A DNA stretch of 64,000 nt from Ruminococcus hominis (GCF_014287355.1 NZ_JACOPE010000001.1:1984001-2048000), one strand, 5' to 3'; counted from the first letter of the stretch, positions 46,102 to 53,956 are shown. Notes: a model not told the origin generated them from the sequence alone. Made by a program: numbers and translations.

Positions 46102-46107
46102 TATTGA

Positions 46108-46221
46108 GTTCATTCAAATTATTTAGAACAATTTGCAGGAGTACCGGCATTTTTAAGAATAGTTATTTTAATTTCATGTATTGCAGATTGGATGATATTT
46201 GCAAAAATTGAAGTGGCATAA
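46108..46221 (+). pseudogene. Fragment of a membrane protein
   Basis: A 37-codon frame without start codon or RBS encodes a hydrophobic segment ('FLRIVILISCIADWMIFA'). It looks like the end of a lost membrane protein; the family is not recognised. Confidence 0.3.
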
Positions 46222-46382
46222 CTTATAATAGGTTAATCATAATTGTAATCAAAAATCACTGTCCATTCTGTGGCAAATCATTAAGGGGTGTACCTATAAA
46301 TAGTAAAGAATATTGTCCACACTGTAGTTGTAAAATAGAACAGGAGCATAAGAAAATTCAAGTTTGTGAATTAAAAAATTAA
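46212..46382 (+). pseudogene. Zinc-ribbon protein fragment
   Basis: An open frame with no ATG, GTG or TTG codes for 'HCPFCGKSLRGVPINS' then 'YCPHCSCKIEQEHKK'. The two CxxC pairs are a clear zinc ribbon, but no start exists, so it is a broken gene or the tail of one. Confidence 0.4.
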
Positions 46383-46396
46383 ATATAAAATGTGAG

Positions 46397-46435
46397 ATAG
46401 AGCGTATGGAAATTAACTATACGTTCTATTTTTTG
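46397..46435 (+). terminator. Terminator after the zinc-ribbon fragment
   Basis: ATAGAGCGTAT and ATACGTTCTAT pair over an 11-base loop, followed by TTTTTTG. The following 500 bases up to repA are AT rich with no gene; they occupy the position where replication or transfer origins of such elements lie, but no origin can be shown. Confidence 0.65.
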
Positions 46436-46939
46436 ACTTTTTGAGAAAAGTGATTAAAAAACTATTGACATTTTGTTACTAGATGAATAGATATGTTTAC
46501 TCATAATTTAAGAGAAAAAAGCCTCATGGGCATGAGGAAAAATGAAGGCAAAACGTAATGTCTATACATCGTATTTTTAGCACAGAATCGATTTTATCAT
46601 TAATGGTCATTAATACATTTTAAAAAAAATTGTCAAGTCTATTGATTCGTATTACTCACTCTTTTAAATTTTAGTGCCAGAACCTGTTTTTTGTCCGTTC
46701 GTCTTTTGTATATGTGAGGTAAAAAAACGACCATCGAAAATAACTTAAAATGTGATTGGATTGTCTTTAATTAACTGCGTTCCTTTTTTGGGAAACAGCT
46801 ATTTATAGTTAAAAGCAATAATTTTCTAGTAAAAATAAAAAATTGAGTCAAATGGTTGTATAAGCCCCCTAAAACGTTTCTACATATGAAGACCTTAAAC
46901 CTATATGTCAATATCAAAAAGTCGAAATGAGGTGAAGAA

Positions 46940-47476
46940 TTGAATTATAAATACATAACCAAGGAAGAAATTTCGGTTGCATACTTTCAGTTCCCTAAGT
47001 TCCTGTTGAAGTATCCGATTTCACAGAACGGGAAGGTGGTGTATATGCTGCTGTATGACCGGGCACGACTCTCACAAATGAATAACTGGTTGGATGAAAA
47101 TGGCCGGATCTATGTGATCTATCCGATTACGGAATTAATAAAACATATAGGGAAATGTAGGTCGTCCATAAAGTCTGCATTAAAGGAATTGGACGAAGCC
47201 GGACTACTGTTAAGAAGATCTGGTGGGTTTTCTAAGCCAAACCACTTGTATATAAAGATTCCCGCAGAAGAGATTTATCAGAAGGACAGAAATTCAACCC
47301 CGTTAGAAAATGGACAGTCATATAAACAACCACTGCATAGCCAGAATACTGGCCCCATGAGAGTCAAAAAGTCGACGCCTGAGACTTTTTCTCACAGTCT
47401 CGATTCAGGTCTGACACACGATAGACAGCTTTCTTGTAAGCGTATCCAGTTGGTGTGTAGTAATAGATTTCTATGA
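46940..47476 (+). CDS. Truncated replication initiator, RepA_N family
   Basis: Residues 1-115 are a clear RepA_N domain: 'AYFQFPKFLLKYPIS', 'VVYMLLYDRARLSQMNNWLDE', 'GRIYVIYPITELIKHIGKCR', 'ALKELDEAGLL' and 'KPNHLYIKIP'. Full initiators of plasmids and integrative elements are about 250-350 residues; this one ends at 178 and its last 40 residues look random and overlap an opposite frame. It begins with TTG behind GAGGTG. A decayed element gene is the best reading. Confidence 0.75.
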   Translation: MNYKYITKEEISVAYFQFPKFLLKYPISQNGKVVYMLLYDRARLSQMNNWLDENGRIYVIYPITELIKHIGKCRSSIKSALKELDEAGLLLRRSGGFSKPNHLYIKIPAEEIYQKDRNSTPLENGQSYKQPLHSQNTGPMRVKKSTPETFSHSLDSGLTHDRQLSCKRIQLVCSNRFL

Positions 47477-47570
47477 ACTTTATCGAATCATTATTAATGC
47501 GGACAGACAGCCATTTTTGAACTATCATGTCCGCATCTTTTGTTACTATGCATTCTTGTTTATGTTTCAT
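47364..47570 (-). CDS. Small unknown protein in the element remnant
   Basis: A 68-residue frame, 'MKHKQECIVTKDADMIVQKW' then 'VRINNDSIKFIEIYYYTP', opposite the tail of repA. Composition is protein-like and an AGGCGAG-type site precedes the ATG, but I do not recognise the family. If real, its presence explains why the repA tail looks random. Confidence 0.4.
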   Translation of the reverse strand: MKHKQECIVTKDADMIVQKWLSVRINNDSIKFIEIYYYTPTGYAYKKAVYRVSDLNRDCEKKSQASTF

Positions 47571-47779
47571 CTTTCTCGCCTATGAGTACAAAAATACCAC
47601 CGGCCATTTTGATTGGTGGCAACTATACAACTGCATTTAATGCTTTGTTGTATTCAATTTCTAATTCATGTTTAAACTTTTCAAAATCTACATCAACCAG
47701 AATCAATATTCCATCAGAATAATCAAAACCAGTATTGGATATGCTCCTTTCATCTTTTTCTCACTTTCTTGCTATTTAG

Positions 47780-48007
47780 TTATAGTAATCGGTGCCTTGA
47801 CGTCAATAAATTATGCCCGAAAGCCTGGGAATCTATTTCAATCCCCATTTTTTTCAGGATTCTTTTCTCCGTAATCTCATTAATTTCAGTGTGTCTAGGA
47901 ACTTGTTCCGTATCATTTCCACGTTTATACGTATCATGATTCCCGCCATGATCTTTGAACAAAAATCCTGCGTCTTCAAGTTTCTTTATCAGGTCACGCC
48001 GTTTCAC
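47780..48007 (-). CDS. hicA: HicA-family toxin (mRNA interferase), orphan
   Basis: About 75 residues from the GTG at 48007, eight bases after GGAG. The pattern 'KRRDLIKKLEDAGFLFKDHG' and 'NHDTYKRGNDTEQVPRH', then 'EITEKRILKKMGI', is HicA with its catalytic His in 'GGNHD'. HicA cleaves mRNA and is normally controlled by HicB encoded next to it. Downstream (47.57-47.78 kb) I see only broken short frames, no HicB. The last 19 residues look foreign to the family, so the 3' end is probably altered. Confidence 0.8.
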   Translation of the reverse strand: MKRRDLIKKLEDAGFLFKDHGGNHDTYKRGNDTEQVPRHTEINEITEKRILKKMGIEIDSQAFGHNLLTSRHRLL

Positions 48008-48033
48008 GTACTCATCTCCGTTTTTCTTTGTTA

Positions 48034-48082
48034 TACGCCTTAAATACGCATTTGCCAATAGTAAGTACGCATAATATACGCA
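48034..48082 (-). promoter_or_regulatory. Helically phased TGCGTA repeats upstream of hicA
   Basis: On the minus strand three TGCGTA words and one GGCGTA begin at 48082, 48071, 48050 and 48039, spaced 11, 21 and 11 bases, i.e. on one face of the helix. They could be operator half-sites for a lost HicB. They overlap a short broken frame, so chance is not excluded. Confidence 0.4.
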
Positions 48083-48192
48083 TTTATTTTATTTTCAAAA
48101 AAGGACAACCTGTCACCAGATTTCCCCTTTTCTGAAATAACATTTTTCAAGCGAACTGCAACGATGCTATTTGATGCTGTAATATCAAGCAA
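48040..48192 (-). pseudogene. Possible HTH (XRE-like) stub
   Basis: A 50-codon frame from a TTG behind AAAGGAG: 'MLDITASNSIVAVRLKNVIS' then 'EKGKSGDRLSFF'. The start resembles the first helix of small XRE-type regulators on mobile elements, but the DNA-binding helices are missing. Weak assignment. Confidence 0.25.
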
Positions 48193-48301
48193 CTTTATTT
48201 CTCCTTTCTTTTTAACCAATTTCTCTTTTTGTTTTTGATAATATAATAAGATTCTTGTTTTATCGATATATTTTTAACAAACTTCTTCTTGTTTCCCTTT
48301 A

Positions 48302-48330
48302 TTGACATACCAAGATTTACGAAATACAAT
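48302..48330 (+). promoter_or_regulatory. Promoter in front of repeat copy 2 and the Uma2 gene
   Basis: TTGACA (48302-48307) and TACAAT (48325-48330), spacer 17. Transcription would begin at about 48337, almost exactly at the start of the structured repeat. Confidence 0.7.
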
Positions 48331-48340
48331 ACCTATATAA

Positions 48341-48463
48341 ATTCAAGTCAAACATCCGTGAGACTTAGCGCTTGATTCTGATCAGCGAAGCTGACATATT
48401 CCTATCAGAATCACTGCGCATCCTCGCGGAGCGTTTATCTCAGTCTTCTCGACTGAGATAAAA
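48341..48463 (+). repeat. Structured dispersed repeat, copy 2 (short form)
   Basis: About 105 bp match copy 1 (1336-1439) with about six substitutions. Here the 3' stem closes directly: TTTATCTCAGTC (48434-48445), loop TTCTC, GACTGAGATAAA (48451-48462), a perfect 12-bp hairpin. The 60-base inner part of copy 1 is absent. Some stem bases of the 5' fold are mismatched (for example TTGATTCTG against CAGAATCAC). It would be transcribed from the promoter at 48302 as leader or separate small RNA. Confidence 0.75.
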
Positions 48464-48509
48464 TTGGTTATACTTAAGTCATACAATCAAGTAGAAAGGA
48501 TGTGATCAC

Positions 48510-49055
48510 ATGCCACTATTAAAAAACGATACTTACACAGTCGAAGACATCTACGCTCTTCCGGAAGGAAAACGTGCAGAGCTGATTGACGGACAGATCT
48601 ATGACATGGCACCACCAAGTCCATTGCATCAGGAACTAGTAATGGAGCTTTCTGCAACTCTCAGAGATTATATTAGGAAAAATAACAGACCATGCAAAGT
48701 TTATCCTGCACCATTTGCTGTATTTCTCAATCAAGATGATCGGAATTATGTAGAGCCGGATATCTCCGTAATCTGTGATCCAAACAAAATGAATGACAGA
48801 GGATGTAATGGTGCACCGGATTTCATTATCGAAATCGTATCACCAAACAGTCAGAGAATGGATTATTTGACCAAGTTATTCAAATATCGTACTGCTGGTG
48901 TTCGGGAATATTGGATTGTAAACCCTATGAAGCAGACGATTCAAGTTTACTGCTTTGGTAATGTTGAGGATTCAACACAATATTCTTTTGACGATGAAAT
49001 CAGTGTTGGAATTTATGATGATTTAAAGATTTGTATTACAGATCTATTAAAATAA
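48510..49055 (+). CDS. Uma2-family (DUF820) putative restriction-fold nuclease
   Basis: A 181-residue protein with the PD-(D/E)XK-type Uma2 pattern: 'TVEDIYALPEGKRAELIDGQ', 'MAPPSPLHQELVMELS', 'YVEPDISVICDP', 'PDFIIEIVSPNSQRMD' and 'KLFKYRTAGVREYWIVNP'. The Asp-x(n)-Glu-x-Val core is intact. The family is expanded in cyanobacteria and scattered in Firmicutes; its role is unknown. RBS AGAAAGGATG. A promoter and the structured repeat precede it. Confidence 0.88.
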   Translation: MPLLKNDTYTVEDIYALPEGKRAELIDGQIYDMAPPSPLHQELVMELSATLRDYIRKNNRPCKVYPAPFAVFLNQDDRNYVEPDISVICDPNKMNDRGCNGAPDFIIEIVSPNSQRMDYLTKLFKYRTAGVREYWIVNPMKQTIQVYCFGNVEDSTQYSFDDEISVGIYDDLKICITDLLK

Positions 49056-49158
49056 CCAAGAAAGATCCTATGTAATATAGAATTGAAAAAAGTGAAAAAA
49101 TCGATATTTGAAGAATTCAGGTGGTTGTGCTATCTTACTGTTAGAGAGGAGATTGCTT

Positions 49159-49539
49159 ATGAAGAAAAAAATAATTGCAATTATTCTAATTGTATTGTCA
49201 ATAATATTAGTTCCTGCGTGTGGAAGAAAAGAAAAAATGTATGAGGTTCCTGATTTATCACAATACAAGACAGATTATGTAGGAGATTCTTCGAATGTCA
49301 TAAAAATTGTAAGCAGTCAAGATTATCCAAAAGGATACTCATATGATAGTATAGAAATACAGTCTGAAAGTGAGCCTTATGGATTAACAGTTTTTCTAAA
49401 AGTTGAGCCATCTGCCTCTAAACTCGAAGATGAATTGCAGGTTAATGCAGATATAACATTTGATTTGATTGGTAATTTGGAAACACTTGATTATAAAATA
49501 GCAGATAGCAAAGAAATTATTGCATCGTATGAACGGTAG
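49159..49539 (+). CDS. Small lipoprotein, DUF4825-like
   Basis: A 126-residue protein from the ATG at 49159, behind GAGAGGAG. Signal peptide 'KKKIIAIILIVLSIILVPAC' with lipobox 'LVPAC', so the mature protein is anchored outside. The body ('YVGDSSNVIKIVSSQDYPKG' then 'YSYDSIEIQSESEPYGLTVF') matches the DUF4825 pattern of a small beta domain seen in anti-sigma and BlaR-like proteins; assignment is from memory of the pattern. Confidence 0.75.
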   Translation: MKKKIIAIILIVLSIILVPACGRKEKMYEVPDLSQYKTDYVGDSSNVIKIVSSQDYPKGYSYDSIEIQSESEPYGLTVFLKVEPSASKLEDELQVNADITFDLIGNLETLDYKIADSKEIIASYER

Positions 49540-49574
49540 TGCAGGATTTTTAGATAATTAAGGAGTATTTGTGT

Positions 49575-49907
49575 ATGGCAAAAATAGAAAGAAGTATAAA
49601 TGAAGATTTTGATCAGTTACTTTCCAATATTGAAAACGGGATATTAAATGGCAGTATGTCAGCAACGCTAGAAGATGCCAGTGACTTTCGAAGTGGAACT
49701 GCGCGTTGCAGTGTTCGTGTTTTTGAACGTTACAGCTATGCTGGTGGAAATAGAGTGAGTCTTAATATTACGCTTTTCCAAAACGACAAAGATCCGGTTC
49801 AACTTTCCGCAATTACAGCAGGAGGAAGCCAAGCTGTATTTTTCAAAATTAACACATTAGGAGAAGAAGCATTTCTTGACAAGTTGATTGAATTACTGGA
49901 TGCGTAA
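49575..49907 (+). CDS. DUF6054-like protein
   Basis: A 110-residue soluble protein from the ATG at 49575 (GGAG nine bases upstream): 'IERSINEDFDQLLSNIENGI', then 'SATLEDAS', 'RCSVRVFERYSYAGGNRVSL' and 'LSAITAGGSQAVFFKINTLG'. The alternating strands and the Gly-Gly-Ser segment suggest DUF6054, a small family of Firmicutes without known function. It follows the lipoprotein by 35 bases. Confidence 0.65.
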   Translation: MAKIERSINEDFDQLLSNIENGILNGSMSATLEDASDFRSGTARCSVRVFERYSYAGGNRVSLNITLFQNDKDPVQLSAITAGGSQAVFFKINTLGEEAFLDKLIELLDA

Positions 49908-49984
49908 CTTTCTTTTATCGAGAAAGATGCCAAGTAGTGAATTAAAGAAAAACCGAATCGTCTCTTAAAAGAAGTTTCCGAACT

Positions 49985-50026
49985 AGAAGAAGCCGCTCAC
50001 TAATTTCTTAGTTTGCAGCTTCTTCT
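49985..50026. repeat. Hairpin repeat, left copy (3' side of the Rpn gene)
   Basis: AGAAGAAGC (49985-49993) pairs with GCTTCTTCT (50018-50026); inside, ACTAA and TTAGT form a second stem. The central 34 bases are almost the same as at 51172-51205. It is probably the terminator of the Rpn gene and of the DUF6054 gene. Confidence 0.8.
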
Positions 50027-50036
50027 AATATTCAAA

Positions 50037-50972
50037 CTATTTTATTTTACACTCACTTAGAAGATTCTGTATAACGGTAACGGATTCTTCTAATTCTTCT
50101 GCTATCTCATCTATTGATTTTCCTTTGGAAAGTTTTCTTTGGATCTGTTGTTTTAGCAGTTCCTTTCGGCCCTCCTCGATTCCAGCCTCCCGTCCAGCCT
50201 CAAATTCAGCCTTCCTTAGCTTTTTCTCTTCTTCATCCTTGTTATATTCGAATATACTCATGCTAATCACCTCAGCTCGATTTTGGATTAGAAATTCCGC
50301 TAATATTCCTTCTTTTATACATTCTTCAACGGCACATTCTACTGCTTCTTCCAATGACAGCTCTCCTAAAGAAGTATATTTACGGACTTTCGCTACATAC
50401 TGAGCATATTCCTTCAATATTTGACAGTGTTCCATCAGTTCCTGATTATGACCTTCATTAACATTCAGCACAGTTACTCGCAATTCCAGATCTGGGTCAT
50501 CTGTCTGGCATTCATACGCTGATGAAAGTCTGAACTCACTGACATCTTCAATCTCTTTCGTCCCATTATAGAACACAACAAATTTGGGGGCCGGAATCTT
50601 TTGTAGCACTGACGAATACAAAGACTTCTGAACAACCAGTTTCTGATATTCATTAGAGATATAAAACAGGTCTCTTAGCGGCATGTTCGGGTTATATGTA
50701 GACTGGTGTTCATACAAATATAAATTCATATCCAGAATAAATGCTAAGTCATTTTTCATTCCCATATAAATCGAATTTTCCAACGTTACTACCTGTAATG
50801 CATCTGCATCTGTATAATTCTTGTGATTCATTGCATTGTAAAGCGACAACAGATTTTCCTTGTTTTCAAACAACATACGAAAAATAGTATCTTTGTACTT
50901 CTTTGTTGCTTTTACTGTCCGATTCCGTACAGAATACTTCCTGCTTCTCTGTGCATTCTTTCGTTTTGACAT
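50037..50972 (-). CDS. Rpn-family PD-(D/E)XK nuclease/transposase-like protein
   Basis: About 311 residues from the ATG at 50972, behind AAAGGAGG. The nuclease core is 'KYKDTIFRMLFENKENLLSL', 'NDLAFILDMNLYLYEHQST' (Asp then Glu-x-Gln), 'PLRDLFYISNEYQKLV' and 'PKFVVFYNGTKE'. Family members (RpnA, YhgA) promote RecA-independent recombination and can act as DNA-degrading abortive systems. The C-terminal 100 residues are charged, with 'EAGREAGIEEGRKELLKQQ', a helical tail typical of the Firmicutes group. Nearly identical hairpins flank it. Confidence 0.85.
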   Translation of the reverse strand: MSKRKNAQRSRKYSVRNRTVKATKKYKDTIFRMLFENKENLLSLYNAMNHKNYTDADALQVVTLENSIYMGMKNDLAFILDMNLYLYEHQSTYNPNMPLRDLFYISNEYQKLVVQKSLYSSVLQKIPAPKFVVFYNGTKEIEDVSEFRLSSAYECQTDDPDLELRVTVLNVNEGHNQELMEHCQILKEYAQYVAKVRKYTSLGELSLEEAVECAVEECIKEGILAEFLIQNRAEVISMSIFEYNKDEEEKKLRKAEFEAGREAGIEEGRKELLKQQIQRKLSKGKSIDEIAEELEESVTVIQNLLSECKIK

Positions 50973-51164
50973 ATTCACTTTTCCTCCTTTTTGCAGGAGG
51001 TTATCTACTCTTTTTTCAGCCGCCTCCTGCTTTACATAACTATTGGTATCTAAAGCATAGACTTCTGAAATGAAATTAGAAAATAGATGGTGAATCGTCA
51101 CCTTAGATTCATAAGAAATATGCTTTGTGTTAGTATAACACATGCTATTCATAAAAAACAACTT

Positions 51165-51212
51165 AAAAAAAAGAAGCCACTCACTAATTTCTTAGTTCGC
51201 AGCTTCTTTTTT
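51165..51212. repeat. Hairpin repeat, right copy (5' side of the Rpn gene)
   Basis: AAAAAAGAAGC and GCTTCTTTTTT arms with the same inner ACTAA/TTAGT stem as the left copy. Two substitutions distinguish the 34-base core from 49988-50021. It can end pncC transcripts on the minus strand. Confidence 0.8.
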
Positions 51213-51240
51213 ACCTGTCTCTATATTTTCTCAATTATAC

Positions 51241-51765
51241 TTATTCAGCCAGATTCTCTCCACAATTATCCAGGAATAACTGGAATACCGCCTGTACCGT
51301 ATTCAACCGATTTTCCATACGGCTTCCTTTGAAATGACATTCTCTTACAAATACATTTCCCCGGATATAACAGCTCACAAAGATTAACCCTACCGGTTTC
51401 TCCGGCGTACCGCCTCCCGGTCCTGCAATTCCGGTAGAAGCAAAAGCAACATCTGCCCCCGCCGCTTTCGCTGCCCCTTCTGCCATTTCACGTGCAGTCT
51501 GGTCGCTGACAGCACCATATTGCTCTAATGTCTGAATCTGAACTCCAAGTAATCTGTGCTTCGCCTCATTTGAATACGTAACGTACCCTTCATTCAAGAC
51601 TTCTGATGCCCCGGAAACATTTACCAATGTGCCTGCGATCAGACCTCCTGTACATGACTCCGCTGTCGTTACTGTCCATCCACGTTTTGCAAGAACTTCA
51701 ACTACATGTTCTTCTAATACATCTTTTTGATCTACCTTTTCTGCCATCTGCCAGTCTGCATACAT
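51241..51765 (-). CDS. pncC: CinA C-terminal domain protein (nicotinamide-nucleotide amidase)
   Basis: A 174-residue stand-alone CinA C-terminal domain, which deamidates NMN in NAD salvage. Motifs: 'TTAESCTGGLIAGTLVNVSG', 'GYVTYSNEAKHRLLGV', 'MAEGAAKAAGADVAFASTGIAGPGGG' split in the middle, 'KPVGLIFVSC' and 'NRLNTVQAVF'. No N-terminal COG1058 domain. It follows pgsA by 3 bases, as is common in Firmicutes. Confidence 0.92.
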   Translation of the reverse strand: MYADWQMAEKVDQKDVLEEHVVEVLAKRGWTVTTAESCTGGLIAGTLVNVSGASEVLNEGYVTYSNEAKHRLLGVQIQTLEQYGAVSDQTAREMAEGAAKAAGADVAFASTGIAGPGGGTPEKPVGLIFVSCYIRGNVFVRECHFKGSRMENRLNTVQAVFQLFLDNCGENLAE

Positions 51766-51768
51766 TTT

Positions 51769-52311
51769 TTACATGCCTCCCTGTGTTAAGACCTCTTTAT
51801 TCTTCACAACATAATCAATCAATGAAATAATGGTAAGTGCCAATGCTATCCAAATCAAAACCTGTGCAATAATATCGAAAACACCGCCAAAATCTGCAAT
51901 CAGTACGATAATCATAGCCATCTGGAATACTGTCTTGAATTTTCCCCAGTAACTTGCAGCGATAACAATTCCGTTATCGGAAGCAACCAGACGGAATCCG
52001 CTAATGATAAATTCTCTTGCAATGATCACAATAACGATCCATGCCGGAAGTTTTCCCATCTCAATCATACAGATCATCGCTGAGCATACAAGAAGTTTAT
52101 CTGCCAATGGATCCATAAATTTTCCAAAGTTTGTCACCAGATTATATTTTCTTGCAATCTTTCCATCCAACATGTCTGTCAGACTTGCCACACAGAATAA
52201 AATGAGTGCGATCCATTTATTCGCCGGTCCACCTACATCTGTTAACATAAAAAATACAAAAAACGGAACCATGATTACTCTTAATACAGTTAGTTTATTC
52301 GGTAAGTTCAT
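51769..52311 (-). CDS. pgsA: CDP-diacylglycerol-glycerol-3-phosphate 3-phosphatidyltransferase
   Basis: A 180-residue inner-membrane enzyme, first step of phosphatidylglycerol synthesis. The CDP-alcohol phosphatidyltransferase motif is complete: 'DMLDGKIARKYNLVTNFGKF' then 'MDPLADKLL' (D-G-x2-A-R-x8-G-x3-D-x3-D). Five to six TM segments. Its start lies 17 bases inside the rimO end, so they are coupled. Supplies substrate to cls at 33.3 kb. Confidence 0.95.
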   Translation of the reverse strand: MNLPNKLTVLRVIMVPFFVFFMLTDVGGPANKWIALILFCVASLTDMLDGKIARKYNLVTNFGKFMDPLADKLLVCSAMICMIEMGKLPAWIVIVIIAREFIISGFRLVASDNGIVIAASYWGKFKTVFQMAMIIVLIADFGGVFDIIAQVLIWIALALTIISLIDYVVKNKEVLTQGGM

Positions 52312-53632
52312 TTGTCAATCCTCCTATCAGATCATATTCTTCTGCTCCTGTCACTGTTACTTTTGCGAAATCACCTGACATGAGTAGTTCCCCTGTTTCC
52401 ACAAAAATAAGTCCATCCACCTTCGGTGCGTCGCGATAAGTTCTTCCTACATATGCCGGCTCATCTGCAATTTTACCTTCAATCATAACGAGCATCTCTC
52501 TGCCGATCATATTTTCTGCAGTATCGAAAGCAATCTCTTGCTGAAGCTCCATCAATTCAGCCTGACGTTCAAGTTTTACTTCTTCATCTATCTGATCTGG
52601 CATTGTTGCAGCCGGTGTGTCTTCTTCCGGTGAATATGTAAATACGCCAAGTCTGTCAAATTCCATCTCATCTACAAATTCTACCAGTTCCTGATGCTGT
52701 TCTTCTGTCTCTCCCGGAAATCCTGTGATCAGAGTTGTTCTCAGACAAATATCCGGAATTTCTTTTCGAAGCTTTGTAACAATATCGATCAATTCCTGCT
52801 TACTTGTTCTTCTTCCCATACGTTTTAGAATTTCATCATTCGCATGTTGGATTGGAAGATCTAAATAGTGACAGATCTTTGGTTCTTCTTTTATAACCTG
52901 AATCAATTCATCTGTAATCTCTTCTGGATAGCAATAGAGGATTCGTATCCACTGAATTCCACTCACTTTACACAGCTCTTTTAATAGCTTATGAAGTGAC
53001 TTTTCTCCGTAAAGGTCTTTTCCATAAAGTGTCGTCTCCTGTGCGACCAAAATCAACTCTTTTACGCCTTGTGCTGCCAGTTCTTCTGCTTCTTTGATAA
53101 GCTGCTCCATCGGTACACTTCGATAAGTTCCTCGAATCTTCGGAATAATGCAATATGTACAATGCTTGTCGCAGCCTTCTGCTATTTTCATATATGCGAA
53201 ATGTCCGCCTGTTGTTATCTGTCGTTTTGTATCGACAACAGGCAATGCCTGAAGATCCTCCATCTCCAGAAAATGTTTTCCTTCCAGTGCTTCGTCAACT
53301 GCATCCAGTATCTTGTCATATGCCGTTGTTCCAAGCACTGCATCTACTTCTGGAATCTCATCAATGATTTCTTGTCTGTAACGCTCTGCCAGACATCCTG
53401 TTACGATCAATGCTTTTAATTTTCCTGTTTTCTTATATTCTGCCATCTCGAGAATATTATCAACGCTTTCCTGTTTTGCATCATGAATGAAGCAACATGT
53501 ATTTACAACAATAATATCTGCTTCCTGCTCATCGTCGATCATCTCATAACCTCTGGACGCAAGAAGCCCTAACATCACTTCTGAATCTACCAGATTCTTA
53601 TCGCATCCCAGGGAAATAAATAATATCTTCAT
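52295..53632 (-). CDS. rimO: Ribosomal protein S12 methylthiotransferase RimO
   Basis: A 445-residue radical-SAM methylthiotransferase that modifies Asp of ribosomal S12. N-terminal cluster motifs 'SLGCDKNLVDSEVMLG', 'VVNTCCFIHDAKQES' and 'VTGCLAERY'; radical SAM motif 'GCDKHCTYCIIPKIRGTYRS'; C-terminal TRAM. The 'LGCDKNLVDSE' form identifies RimO. I chose the ATG at 53632 with GGAGAG five bases upstream; the frame extends six codons further. Confidence 0.94.
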   Translation of the reverse strand: MKILFISLGCDKNLVDSEVMLGLLASRGYEMIDDEQEADIIVVNTCCFIHDAKQESVDNILEMAEYKKTGKLKALIVTGCLAERYRQEIIDEIPEVDAVLGTTAYDKILDAVDEALEGKHFLEMEDLQALPVVDTKRQITTGGHFAYMKIAEGCDKHCTYCIIPKIRGTYRSVPMEQLIKEAEELAAQGVKELILVAQETTLYGKDLYGEKSLHKLLKELCKVSGIQWIRILYCYPEEITDELIQVIKEEPKICHYLDLPIQHANDEILKRMGRRTSKQELIDIVTKLRKEIPDICLRTTLITGFPGETEEQHQELVEFVDEMEFDRLGVFTYSPEEDTPAATMPDQIDEEVKLERQAELMELQQEIAFDTAENMIGREMLVMIEGKIADEPAYVGRTYRDAPKVDGLIFVETGELLMSGDFAKVTVTGAEEYDLIGGLTNELTE

Positions 53633-53703
53633 AATCACTCTCCAAATCACTCAGAAAGGCAGATACCTGCCGGAACCTGCCTTTTCTTTATTCTTATCTA
53701 CTT

Positions 53704-53952
53704 TTATTCTTCTTCCTCTGCGTTATCAGTAACGATTGTAAGCTTTCCTTCATTCATCTCCTGAATTGCGATAGAAAGTGGTTTTTCACCTTTCTTTGCT
53801 TTTACCAGCGGCATCTCTCCGTCGATAAGTTGTCTTGCTCTCTTAGATGTTGCCATAACGATAGAATAACGGCTGTTAACAACCTTTGTTTCGCCCTCTT
53901 CCACGTCCTTATTCACTACCTGCATCAAATCTGTATAAGATGGATGTAACAT
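53704..53952 (-). CDS. rpoZ: RNA polymerase omega subunit
   Basis: An 82-residue protein with the omega pattern: 'MLHPSYTDLMQVVN', 'SRYSIVMATSKRARQLIDGE', 'KPLSIAIQEMNEGKLTI'. It helps assemble RNA polymerase. Directly downstream of gmk by 4 bases, the classic gmk-rpoZ order. Confidence 0.93.
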   Translation of the reverse strand: MLHPSYTDLMQVVNKDVEEGETKVVNSRYSIVMATSKRARQLIDGEMPLVKAKKGEKPLSIAIQEMNEGKLTIVTDNAEEEE

Positions 53953-53956
53953 ACTT

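Noticed and set aside
50973-51161. N-terminal extension of the Rpn gene
   Set aside because: The strong AAAGGAGG site fits the ATG at 50972, and the extra 63 residues do not look like the family.
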